Assembly: GCA_963717195.1 (NCBI GenBank) | Contig: CAVQVR010000019.1 | Span: 124,001 to 188,000 of the forward strand | Origin: JACDAE01 sp963717195 | GTDB taxonomy: Bacteria > Chloroflexota > Ktedonobacteria > Ktedonobacterales > Ktedonobacteraceae | Reading direction: 5' to 3' | DNA length: 64,000 nucleotides | Shown: positions 46,303 to 55,024 of the stretch, piece by piece | How positions within the stretch are numbered: the first letter of the stretch is position 1 | Layout: each line of letters starts with the position of its first letter | The notes under the pieces: model-generated | What the model was told of the DNA's origin: nothing | The model's input: only the letters and a program-made list of their open reading frames with translations | Databases searched by the model: none | Position numbers and translations under genes: made by a program

Positions 46303-48930
46303 CGTCATCATCTCCTCTCAGATCTCGTATGGGCAGATGTTCAATAGAGGCTCCAGGAGGATCTTCTCTCGGCACCGCAGGAGCAAGCAGTCTGGAGATG
46401 GATGAGGAGCGGCTTAGAGGCGTTGCTTGCTCTTTCGCCAGCGCTTGTAAAACCTCCTGAACGTGTTCTGGATGAATCTCTTGCCTCTGCCGATCAAGCT
46501 GACGCTGCTTTTCGAGTCGTTTCGTTTCGAGTGAATGAATGCGCTTTCCAGCTGAAGCTTTCTGCTGAATTTCTTGCCGATTTTCCAGGCTCTCCGCTGT
46601 TGCGGTCTTCTTCAGCGTGGCATCGGCCCGACGTTCCGCTTGTGCTTCCCACCAACTGACCCGTCGATTGAGATAGTGGGTACAGTATGCTTCCCCAACC
46701 AGTTCTCCCTCCAAAAAAGATAAATGACGGTAATATCCCTTCTATCAAAATAAATCTCGATCTCTTTGCCCCGCAAACGGTCCAAAATCCCTGGACCAAC
46801 ATAGTGGCGTCCCAGAAATGACAGACGATTTTCAGTAATTGCATATCGCCCAGTTTCTGGATTGTGGCGGTTTTGAGCTTTCATGAGCAACAATTTCAGA
46901 TCATCTGGTGATCTCAGCCAACGGGGAACGCCTTTTTCTCGCACGCTCTCCTGCCACAAAGTAATGGGCGTTTGTCTGCGGAGTTCGTTCCATTCCTGCA
47001 TATATCCATCAACAATTGCTTGCGTGAACAACTCCTCTAGCACATCCAAAGTCATGCCAGCCTTTTTGGCTTCCCGCACGCTGTCGTAAGCACCACGATC
47101 TTTCGGAGTCGATTTTGCCGTGCCTTCCAATCGATGCTCAAATTTGCAAGTGGTCCAGGTAAAAAGTGCTTCCACGGTTCCTTTGGCTGATGGAGCAAAA
47201 GGAGGAGCTTGCTCTGTAGTAATCTTGAGGCGATCCACGATCACCTGGGTTGCTCGCTCAGAGGTAAAAATCTTGCCACGATCATGAAAAATCACCGCTG
47301 GCTTGCCTGTACAAGGCCAAGAGTGTTTACATCCATAGCGGATCACCAGTTCATCCTTGGGCTCTAACGCTTGCTTCAGTAACCGCATGTAATCTTCCTC
47401 TGTCAATGTATCAAGTGAGAGCACCGCGCCAAGTATGGCCGCAGTTTTGACGCAAATCAGGACCGCTCCATGAACACGGCGTGTGATTGGTGTTCCATCG
47501 GCTCCAACAATGAATTGATCGAGAGTATGCTCATCGACCTGACAAATGAAGGCAGGAAAGGGAATGGAAAGCACATATGACTGTGGAGAAGTTCTTCCTC
47601 GTGGGGGATGTTTGAGACCAGAACGGGCGTGGACCACCTCGGGTTCTTGCTCAATAGCTTTGAGATAGTAGTACACCTGCCAGTAACTTGGCGTATGAAC
47701 CAGCTTGCCCTCACGTTCGCTTAGCTCACGAGCACGATCTTTGAGGCGAACATCTTCATAGACGGCCATGATCGTCGGGCGAAGCGTTTGTGTATACAAT
47801 TTTCGTGCAAGTTGTTGGAGGTCAGGATGCATCTGGCGATCACGGTGATAGATGCCCATCGGAACACAAGCGATCTGCCCGAAGGTCTTGACGTGCTGTT
47901 GCAGACGTGAGAGCGTTGACGGAGCCATACCATGTGCTGAGGCCGCTTGGCGAACACTTTTTCCCTCGAAAACATCGGTTACTGCGGCCAGATTGCGCAA
48001 GAAGCGCGTTCGTAGCTCTGGCTCTAAGGTAGAATCATCAAAGGTAGCTCCGAGGAGGTTGGCTTGAACGACCGGAGGAGAGTTGTTGTCTTGAGCCAAA
48101 GAACCGGGGCTGCTCTCGGCATCGACGATTTCTAACGAAGAGGGTAGAGGATCAGGAAGGATTGGTGGGAGTTCAAGATCAAGCAATGCAAGAGGGGTGG
48201 TGAGAGACAGTTCCACATCGGTCAAATCAACGAACAGTCGCCCTTCAGCCGCAGCATCACCGGCGATTTTCCATACCGCAGCCTCGACTTCATGATTCGA
48301 CCAACGACCGCCGAACAGCTCTACCAGTTCATTCACACTGCGAAACTCGCCTCTGGGCCAGGAAGTAAGCAGAACAGTCTTGATCTCATCATACGTGCGA
48401 AACGCCTCGCGTCGGATATGAAGAAAGAGCAAATTACGGTGGCGTTTGAGGGAAAGATTCTTTTCCGTGCCGAGCCAGTAGAAGCCACCTTTAAGTTGAA
48501 CCAGACGCCGAGCGGCTTCTGCTTTCGCCAGAGCCTGCCCTTTGCTTTTTTGCTCTTCTAGCCCGGCCTCACCAATGAACAGGCTCCCGTCACAAAGCTT
48601 TCCCACGAAGTCTGGCAAGTATTCATGCGGTTTGTCCTCATAAAGATAGGAAATGGGGTAAGGAGTTCCCAATGGCGTATGCAAACGCCGTGCTCGTGCA
48701 AAGGCTTCGCTCGCGTCACCCCGCTGGTAAAAGCTCACATGTGGATGGTACTCCAGGTAAAGCGCAAGCATTTGCTCGGGAAGACTGGTATACGGGCAGC
48801 GAATTTCTCGTGTGTTTCCCGTTTTCAAGCCTGGAATGTAGCCAGAGATCGATTGGCCTGCAATTTTAAAAATATCAAGGCCAGGTGTGCCAGTACGTTC
48901 TAAATTTGTATCTGTTGATGGCTTTTTCAT
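46289..48930 (-). CDS. TnsA-TnsB fusion transposase, C-terminal tail in the -1 frame
   Basis: The main frame is 772 residues (46612-48930; ATG with AGAGG 6 bases upstream). Residues 45-165 match a TnsA endonuclease fold (LPEQMLALYLEYH; YLPDFVGKL; LAKAEAARRL), with E52 and D107 but EAG at 121-123 where the catalytic Q-x-K is expected. An HTH follows at about 321-345. The TnsB/rve DDE catalytic residues are D466 (QVDEHTLDQF), D550 (IFHDRG) and E587 (SAKGTVEALF). At a T6 run near 46720 the frame would run on to a stop, while the -1 frame (LEGELVGEAYCTHYLNRRVS) continues the natural C-terminus to 46289. Tail loss would remove the TnsC-contact region. Confidence 0.85.
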
Positions 48931-48970
48931 ACCAACCTCTTTTCATGGCTTGGAACGACCGTTGTTGACA

Positions 48971-50086
48971 CTAGCGCCTTTCTAACTCCTGTGCCTTCTG
49001 CTCAGCGGGTGCGATAACCTGTTCTTTCAGTGTTGCGAGCAAATGGACTTGATCGATGTAGTAGTGAGTAGGCAACACCCAATGGTATGTATTCAGGAAG
49101 TCTACAAACATGGCATATTCTCTTCTCCCTTCAAGCAGAACTGGTTGCACAGGGACGGCAAGGGTTGGGACAATAGCTTGTAACTCCTGGGGAATACTGC
49201 TTGGGTCAGTGAGATCAGCGATGATGAACCGTGAAAGATGGGCAAGCGTTCTCACGGTCTCGGTCAAATTTCGGCTACTCGGTTTGTCAAAGTCAAACAA
49301 AATCGGGATGTACCCGTGTGTGCGAAGAGCTTCTCTTAGAGTGTCCAAAACAGCTTTCCGTTCAGGAGTAAAACGGCCCAAGATAAGTACAACTTTGGAT
49401 GTAATGGTATCAATAACATCGCGGATCTTTTGGTTGTTCAACAAAAGGTAAATGAACTGAGCAACTTCAAGCTCATCTACTGTGATAACAGGCTCATTTG
49501 GCAAAGTAACGATTAAGTTGCGCTGAGTTGCGCCTGTGAGTTGGACATTCCAGGCAGATACTCCATAAACAGAACAGTTCATCAAGTTTGCCCTCGTCAA
49601 AATTGTGCGATCTAAGAGTGCTTTCGCTAGATTTGCTCCCTCAAGATTGGCATCAGAGAGCAGCGTTCCGCTGAGATTGGCCTCAAAGAGATTGGCTCCA
49701 CTCAGATCTGCGCCGCTCAAGTCGGCTCCACTCAGATCTGCTTTCGTTAGGTTGGTCTCTCTCAAAATCGCCTTCTTAAGCGTAGCTTCCTCAAGGAAAG
49801 CTCCAGCCATCGTCGCGCTGCTGAGATTGGACTCGTTCAAATTGGCTTCCTGGAGATTCGTTCTGATAAAACCTGTATAACTGAGATTCGCTTTACTCAG
49901 GTCGCTTTTCCAGAGATTCGTCCAATCAAGATTAGTATTCATAAAGTTGACTTCGCTAAGATTTGCTCCTTTGAGCTCATCAGGTATATTGGTCAAATCT
50001 GCAATAAACCCATAATGTTGTTTTCTCCACTCATTCCAGACTTTGACGCCTTGTTTGAGTACGCTGAGATGGTCTTGATTTGCCAT
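48971..50086 (-). CDS. Pentapeptide-repeat protein with C-terminal TIR-like domain
   Basis: 371 residues from the ATG at 50086 (AGGAAAGG 6 bases upstream). After LKQGVKVWNEWRKQH come about 30 pentapeptide repeats (ADLSGADLSGADLSGANL, ~45-205). The C-terminal ~140 residues contain a flavodoxin/TIR-like alpha/beta fold (KVVLILGRFTPERKAVLDTL; PILFDFDKPSSRNL; ARFIIADLTDPSSIPQEL in close variants). This architecture is common in Chloroflexi and cyanobacteria and may be a nucleotide-processing effector; activity is not established. It lies between the right-margin repeats and tnsAB. A palindrome at 50177-50196 may be its operator. Confidence 0.8.
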   Translation of the reverse strand: MANQDHLSVLKQGVKVWNEWRKQHYGFIADLTNIPDELKGANLSEVNFMNTNLDWTNLWKSDLSKANLSYTGFIRTNLQEANLNESNLSSATMAGAFLEEATLKKAILRETNLTKADLSGADLSGADLSGANLFEANLSGTLLSDANLEGANLAKALLDRTILTRANLMNCSVYGVSAWNVQLTGATQRNLIVTLPNEPVITVDELEVAQFIYLLLNNQKIRDVIDTITSKVVLILGRFTPERKAVLDTLREALRTHGYIPILFDFDKPSSRNLTETVRTLAHLSRFIIADLTDPSSIPQELQAIVPTLAVPVQPVLLEGRREYAMFVDFLNTYHWVLPTHYYIDQVHLLATLKEQVIAPAEQKAQELERR

Positions 50087-50290
50087 ACAGTGCCTTTCCT
50101 CTCCATTGCAGTTGGTTGACACTTTCACTACTTTCCCCTCTGAAAGAAAGTATACCCCAAGCATTATGCTATTTGAGCGAATTTCCAAAAATTCGCCTGA
50201 ATATCCCTCAGTAGCCTTTCTTTACTACTGGCTTCTCAAGGCATTTTAGGTGTATTTCTCAAGGTTCTTTTCACGAAGATTTAACTGATC
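50087..50290. promoter_or_regulatory. Upstream region of the TIR-like pentapeptide gene with a small palindrome
   Basis: An 8-bp inverted repeat GCGAATTT-N4-AAATTCGC lies at 50177-50196, about 90 bases upstream of the start. A minus-strand TATACT sits nearer the gene and may be the -10 element. No other gene is seen. Confidence 0.4.
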
Positions 50291-50353
50291 TGTTCGAGGA
50301 GTCATACAAGTGTTCGAGGGGTCATACAAAAACTGTTCGAGAGGTCGTACAAA
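50291..50353. repeat. Right-margin cluster of 20-bp repeats (candidate TnsB sites)
   Basis: Three closely packed direct repeats: 50291-50309, 50311-50330 and 50334-50353, consensus TGTTCGAGGGGTCATACAAA. The dense packing resembles the right end of Tn7. The complement of 50334-50360 aligns with the left-margin sequence 40587-40610 at about 21 of 26 positions. A terminal ACA lies at 50360-50362. Confidence 0.65.
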
Positions 50354-50403
50354 TTACCAACACAACGACCAGGCAATTGCCTTGAGATTATCTCACAATG
50401 ACA

Positions 50404-50432
50404 TTGACGTTAACGTCAATGTGTGGTATACT
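50404..50432 (+). promoter_or_regulatory. Promoter of the merR operon with an overlapping 22-bp palindrome
   Basis: TTGACG (50404-50409), a 17-base spacer and TATACT (50427-50432). A perfect 22-bp palindrome (50401-50422; half ACATTGACGTT) covers the -35 and spacer, where a MerR-type dimer would sit. Confidence 0.7.
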
Positions 50433-50502
50433 CTATACATGATCTCCACAAACCTGCTACGAACACCCCAGTAGCAACATTGGAGAGAAAGAAGCATTTC
50501 TT

Positions 50503-50994
50503 ATGATGAAAACAGATGGAAACGAACCCATAGAACAACAGACCCCATCAGAGCAAGCATTCTATACCATCGAACAGGTCGCACAGCGCACGGGCATGAC
50601 CAAACGCACCTTGCGCTACTACGAAGAGATGGGCCTGCTCCCTCCCATGGGCCGTACCGAAGGAAATTATCGACGGTACAGTGAAGAGGATATCAGGCTA
50701 CTGAAGCGCATCAAAGAACTTCGCGATCTGCTCGGCTTCTCCCTGACCGATATCAGCAAGCTTCTGGATGCCGAAAACGAACGCGGCCAGATCAAACAAG
50801 CCTATCGTCAGGAGACAGAAGCGAGTGGAAAACTGGTTCAGCTCGAACGCTCTGATGAATTGATTCGCAAACAGCTCCAACTCATTGAGCAAAAAGTCGC
50901 TGCGCTGGAGCAGATGCGCTCTGCCTTATATGAAAATTTAGAGCGCCATCAGCGTATTCGCAACGAAATGCAAAATACACCTAATAACGATTAG
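50503..50994 (+). CDS. MerR-family transcriptional regulator
   Basis: 163 residues. The winged HTH is typical (YTIEQVAQRTGMTKRTLRYY then EEMGLLPPMGRTEGNYRRYS), followed by a long coiled-coil dimerisation helix (EASGKLVQLERSDELIRKQL). There is no metal-binding cysteine, so the inducer is not a thiophilic metal. It precedes an MFS exporter by 51 bases on the same strand. The palindrome over its promoter suggests autoregulation and control of the exporter. Confidence 0.93.
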   Translation: MMKTDGNEPIEQQTPSEQAFYTIEQVAQRTGMTKRTLRYYEEMGLLPPMGRTEGNYRRYSEEDIRLLKRIKELRDLLGFSLTDISKLLDAENERGQIKQAYRQETEASGKLVQLERSDELIRKQLQLIEQKVAALEQMRSALYENLERHQRIRNEMQNTPNND

Positions 50995-51045
50995 AAAGGA
51001 TTGGCACTTTCTTTCCATGTTCTCTAGATTGGATACCCTACCCCT

Positions 51046-52377
51046 ATGCAACACATAATTTCTCATAAAAATCAAGGATTAGAAGTCAACCATCGTATAA
51101 CGAAAAAGCTAGAAGAATATCACAAAAGCGGCTTTACACGTGCATTTATAGCCCTCAAACACCGCAATTTTCGCCTCTTCTGGACCGGACAGATGATCTC
51201 GCTCATCGGCACCTGGATGCAAACGACTGGACAGGCATGGCTGGTGCTACAATTGACGAAAAGTGCGTGGGCACTTGGCATTGTGGGAGCCCTGCAATTC
51301 CTTCCGGTTATGCTTTTTTCCTTATTCGGCGGCGTGCTGGCCGACCGTGTTCCCAAGCGCACAGTAATACTCTTCACGCAATCATTCGCTATGCTCCTGG
51401 CAGCTGTACTCTGGCTCCTTGTAGTCACTGGCACCGTTCAGTTGTGGCACATTTTCGTATTAGCAACGCTGCTTGGTATCAATAACTCGGTTGATATGCC
51501 GACACGACAGGCATTCGTCGGCGAGATGGTAGGACATGAGGATCTACCAAACGCCATCGCGCTCAACTCATCCGTATTCAATATGGCACGTATCATTGGG
51601 CCTGGACTCGGTGGTCTCATCATCGCCTTGTTGGGCATTGCACCACTCTTCTTGCTTAACGCACTCAGCTTTATTCCTGTCCTGATTGGATTGGCGCTGA
51701 TCAATACAAAACAACTGCATACTATTATTAGACCAATCGTACAACAGGCAACGGTAGCAAAAACCGGAACCATCAGGAGTATTCGCGAGGGGCTTGCTTA
51801 TATCAGGCAGAAGCCATCAGTGCTTCTAATCATCGTCGTAGTTGGCACCATCTCGCTGTTCGGCATTAACTTCAATGTTGTCCTACCACTGTTTGCGACC
51901 ACCGTTTTGCATGCTGGTCCAACTGGATTTGGCTTCATTTCATCAGCATTTGGTGTTGGCTCATTGCTCTCGGCGCTCTGGCTGGCCTGGAACAACAAGA
52001 AGCCAGACATTGCTTTCCTTTTGCTCGCTTCAATGGTGTTTTGTGTGCTTGAAATGCTCTTCGCCATCTCACACTGGTATCTGCTCTCGCTTGTGCTGAT
52101 CGCCTGCGTTGGTTTCTCGCAGATTGCCTTTTCCGCCATCTCGAACACAACACTGCAAACAGTGACGCCCGATCACCTGCGTGGTAGAATTATGAGCGTC
52201 TACATGTTAGTATTCGCCGGAAGTATCCCTATTGGAAATCTGCTTATCGGTGGCCTTGTAAGCCTGTTCAACGCCCCTATTGCACTCCTGATATGCGGTG
52301 GTTTGAGCCTGATCGCAGCCGGAGCAGGTTGGATATTCCGGAAACCAGCGGAGAAGGATATTGCACAAAGTCTCTAG
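51046..52377 (+). CDS. MFS exporter (EntS-like, MFS_3 type)
   Basis: 443 residues with twelve transmembrane helices. The start RNFRLFWTGQMISLIGTWMQ is the signature of EntS/MFS_3 exporters, followed by FGGVLADRVPKRTVIL between helices 2 and 3. It is probably a proton-coupled drug or siderophore exporter under MerR control. No strong Shine-Dalgarno is seen, consistent with cotranscription. The lipoate-ligase-like gene overlaps its end. Confidence 0.93.
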   Translation: MQHIISHKNQGLEVNHRITKKLEEYHKSGFTRAFIALKHRNFRLFWTGQMISLIGTWMQTTGQAWLVLQLTKSAWALGIVGALQFLPVMLFSLFGGVLADRVPKRTVILFTQSFAMLLAAVLWLLVVTGTVQLWHIFVLATLLGINNSVDMPTRQAFVGEMVGHEDLPNAIALNSSVFNMARIIGPGLGGLIIALLGIAPLFLLNALSFIPVLIGLALINTKQLHTIIRPIVQQATVAKTGTIRSIREGLAYIRQKPSVLLIIVVVGTISLFGINFNVVLPLFATTVLHAGPTGFGFISSAFGVGSLLSALWLAWNNKKPDIAFLLLASMVFCVLEMLFAISHWYLLSLVLIACVGFSQIAFSAISNTTLQTVTPDHLRGRIMSVYMLVFAGSIPIGNLLIGGLVSLFNAPIALLICGGLSLIAAGAGWIFRKPAEKDIAQSL

Positions 52378-53131
52378 CGTAAAGAATAGCTGGCGCATCT
52401 ACCCACTCACCATAGCAGATCAACGGCAGCATATCGAACAGAGTGAGCAGCTCTTAAGCAGCATTCAGCTGGACGATCCTCCCATTCTGTACTGGTCGCT
52501 GGCAAACCCGCCAGGACTGGTATTGGGATTTTCGCAAAAGCAGGATGTGCTTAATCAAGCAGAGCTTACCAGGCAGACGCTACCACTCTATCACCGACGC
52601 GCTGGCGGCACAGCAGTTCTAGTTGGTCCGCATCTACTGAGCCTGGACGTGATATTACCAGGGAATCATCCCCTGGTGCTGCTCGATATTGTCGAATCAT
52701 ATCGCTGGTTCGGCGAAGCATGGGTAGCCGCATTGCTCCAACTTGGCATACGGACGCGGATCGTCCTTCCCGCTGAAGCACGTGCTCAACAAGCATTGCG
52801 CAAACAGCCGGAGACACAAACCTATGAAACACTGATGAACCGTGCTTGCTACGGCACACTTTCACCTTATGAAGTTGTTGCAGGTCAACGCAAAGTCGTG
52901 GGATTGGATATGATTCGCCGCCGTGCAGGGAGCCTTTTGCAGGCTGGTGTCTTATTGCACTGGGATACGACAACGCTTGCCCGGCTCCTTGGACATACCG
53001 GGGAAGAGCAAGCACTGTTACGCCAGGGTTTGCAAGAACGTGCAGTTGGCTTAGACATACTGGCTGGTCGTAGCATCGGAATAGAAGAAACAATAATTGC
53101 GTTTGAATCAGTGGTTGCTGCAATAGTATAA
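52361..53131 (+). CDS. Lipoate-protein ligase A/octanoyltransferase family protein
   Basis: 256 residues, BPL/LplA fold. The conserved core includes YWSLANPPGLVLGFSQKQD, then the substrate-binding RRAGGTAVLVGPHLLSLDV (the RRxxGGG-type motif in the form RRAGGTAV) and GQRKVVGLDMIRRRAGSLLQ with a lysine at the active position. The TTG start overlaps the MFS stop by 17 bases. It could lipoylate E2 or H protein. Confidence 0.85.
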   Translation: MHKVSSVKNSWRIYPLTIADQRQHIEQSEQLLSSIQLDDPPILYWSLANPPGLVLGFSQKQDVLNQAELTRQTLPLYHRRAGGTAVLVGPHLLSLDVILPGNHPLVLLDIVESYRWFGEAWVAALLQLGIRTRIVLPAEARAQQALRKQPETQTYETLMNRACYGTLSPYEVVAGQRKVVGLDMIRRRAGSLLQAGVLLHWDTTTLARLLGHTGEEQALLRQGLQERAVGLDILAGRSIGIEETIIAFESVVAAIV

Positions 53132-53154
53132 GACCAATAGAGAGGTTTTCCTTT

Positions 53155-53988
53155 ATGGCAGATAGAAATGTACCCGGCGCTTTAGCCGTCATCACCGAGC
53201 CGGATTTTGAAGCAATGGTGATCGGTGCCCATCCTGACGACGACGATTTTGGCGCAGCCGCTACCAGCGCCTTATGGGCCAGTCAGGGCAAAAAAATCGT
53301 CTGGGTGGTTATGACTGATGGCACCGAGGGAAGTGAAGTTCCCAACATAGATGAGAACGAGTTTATCCTCACGCGCGAACAAGAACAACGTGCCTCGTGC
53401 GAATTATTGGGCGTCAAAGCCGTCGAGTTTCTCCGTTTTCGCGACGGTCATCTCACCAATAACGAGGAGACGCGCAAAGCTGTAGTCAGGCTCATTCGCA
53501 AATATCGCCCGCGAGTGGTCGTCACGCATGATCCTTCGCAGCACATCTTCGCTCCTGATCCCGATGAGAAGCCAGATGAAACTGGCTACCTCAATCATCC
53601 GGATCACCGTGCTACAGGCAACATCGTTCTCGATGCGATCTTCCCAGCTGCTGGCAATCCTCGTTCATATCGCGAATTGCTCGTGGAGGACTTACCGCCT
53701 TATAAAGTGCATGAACTGTATCTCTTCGGCACGATGCAATCCAACACCTTCGTGGATGTGAGCCAGACTATCGACCTGAAAGCTAAAGCAATTCTCTCTC
53801 ATATAACACAATTTGGTCCCGAGGCTGAAACACAGATGCCCGAGCGTATACGTGAAATGGCTGGCAGGACGGCAAAGATCGCCAGAGAGAAGAAGAATAG
53901 CGACATTCAATATGCAGAAGCATTTCGCCGCATCAAACTGCATGTACCACCCACCCCGAAAGATGAAGCGCCAACCGAAATCTCGTAG
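53155..53988 (+). CDS. PIG-L/LmbE-family deacetylase
   Basis: 277 residues. The zinc motifs AHPDDDDFG and HPDHRAT, with TDGTEGSE between them, define the family. Members N-deacetylate GlcNAc-linked substrates, including precursors of mycothiol or bacillithiol and lipid-linked sugars; the substrate here is unknown. It follows the lipoate-ligase-like gene by 23 bases, so it may be in the merR operon. A 13-bp perfect hairpin follows. Confidence 0.93.
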   Translation: MADRNVPGALAVITEPDFEAMVIGAHPDDDDFGAAATSALWASQGKKIVWVVMTDGTEGSEVPNIDENEFILTREQEQRASCELLGVKAVEFLRFRDGHLTNNEETRKAVVRLIRKYRPRVVVTHDPSQHIFAPDPDEKPDETGYLNHPDHRATGNIVLDAIFPAAGNPRSYRELLVEDLPPYKVHELYLFGTMQSNTFVDVSQTIDLKAKAILSHITQFGPEAETQMPERIREMAGRTAKIAREKKNSDIQYAEAFRRIKLHVPPTPKDEAPTEIS

Positions 53989-54003
53989 GATTGCGTTTAC
54001 TAT

Positions 54004-54039
54004 GCCCAGGTGAGTCGCCGTAATTTGACTCACCTGGGC
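54004..54039. terminator. Perfect 13-bp hairpin between convergent genes
   Basis: GCCCAGGTGAGTC pairs with 54027-54039 around a 10-base loop. There is no U-run. It is followed by a TAGGGGCC-type dispersed repeat near 54045-54060. Confidence 0.5.
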
Positions 54040-54055
54040 GCGCTAAATCTGGCCC

Positions 54056-55024
54056 CTACGCTGGCATTGCGACGACGGCAAAGCCTGCCCAATATTTCAT
54101 AAATGTGGCACGGGCCATCGTCTGCATATTCAGGCGCGAGGAATCGGCCAGGTAGACGTACTGGCTATTCCCACCGCGCACAACCAGCAAGTGCCCACCA
54201 GACCAGAGAGCGGGCGGAAATCCAACAATCACTGGATGCCCCTGGTTCGCTGCCTTGATCACATTATCAAGTGAAGTATTGCTGAGCCAGTAGGTCTTAA
54301 AGCCAAATTGAGCAACCGTACGATCAATCCCAGTCGGTTCCAGCAGACCTAGATCAGGCGTAATCTCATGTATTCCTGCTTCCACCTTCAGGATATCGGC
54401 AAGGCGATAATTATGTCCATAAGAATTAATGACAGCCGTCATTGCGGCAGTAGAGCAGGTTGAGTAGGCCCAGGTGCTATAGTCTTGTTGAGAGTTATAC
54501 TGGGCAGGATCCAACTGATTAATACGCACCAGGGCTTTGGATGCTCCGGAGAGGCTGGCAAGAGGATTCGCATTCGCGTTACTTGCACTGGCACTGGCAG
54601 CAGGAGGAGTTGCAGCAGCAGCGGCGTCGGGCCATGATGTAGCTACAAGCATTCCCGAACCGGGAAGAAACGTTTTTAGCATAAAGAGGCTAAAGCAAAA
54701 GATGGCGACTAAGATCAGGGTGAGACCTATCCAGGGAGCTTTATCTCCTCGATTTGAGCGGAAAATACGCCCAACATTGAGGGATCCGGCAAAACCAGCC
54801 CAGGGTTCCGGCCCAACCTCCATATATGGGTGACGCATCCGTGCAGTAACTTGTGAAGCTCGTCGTATAGGCGGTTGTTGACTGCTTCGCCGAACTCCAC
54901 TCCCACTCCGAGCAGCATATGATACACTCCGAGGAGGTGAATCAGAGGTTCTGGGAGAGAGAAACAGGCCAGCAACAATGAAACACAGAGCAATTGCGAG
55001 GATCGTGACCAGGAGAATGATCAT
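54056..55024 (-). CDS. Membrane-anchored C39-like cysteine peptidase domain protein
   Basis: 322 residues from the ATG at 55024 (GGAG 7 bases upstream). An N-terminal transmembrane helix (1-22), a basic linker, a second helix (about 98-122), then an Ala/Asn-rich linker and a papain-like C39_2 domain: the Cys in WAYSTCSTAAMTAVINSYG, the His in GGHLLVVRGG and the Asp in YLADSSRLN. The architecture suggests a surface peptidase or a catalytically altered binding domain. No bacteriocin gene is near. Confidence 0.82.
   Translation of the reverse strand: MIILLVTILAIALCFIVAGLFLSPRTSDSPPRSVSYAARSGSGVRRSSQQPPIRRASQVTARMRHPYMEVGPEPWAGFAGSLNVGRIFRSNRGDKAPWIGLTLILVAIFCFSLFMLKTFLPGSGMLVATSWPDAAAAATPPAASASASNANANPLASLSGASKALVRINQLDPAQYNSQQDYSTWAYSTCSTAAMTAVINSYGHNYRLADILKVEAGIHEITPDLGLLEPTGIDRTVAQFGFKTYWLSNTSLDNVIKAANQGHPVIVGFPPALWSGGHLLVVRGGNSQYVYLADSSRLNMQTMARATFMKYWAGFAVVAMPA

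Noticed and set aside
46289..46714. Stand-alone gene after the transposase
   Set aside because: The sequence continues TnsB in the -1 frame and starts at the T6 run without a Shine-Dalgarno, so it is treated as the transposase tail.
50503..53988. merR-MFS-lipoate ligase-PIG-L genes as transposon cargo
   Set aside because: They lie outside the right-margin repeats and form an ordinary chromosomal operon.
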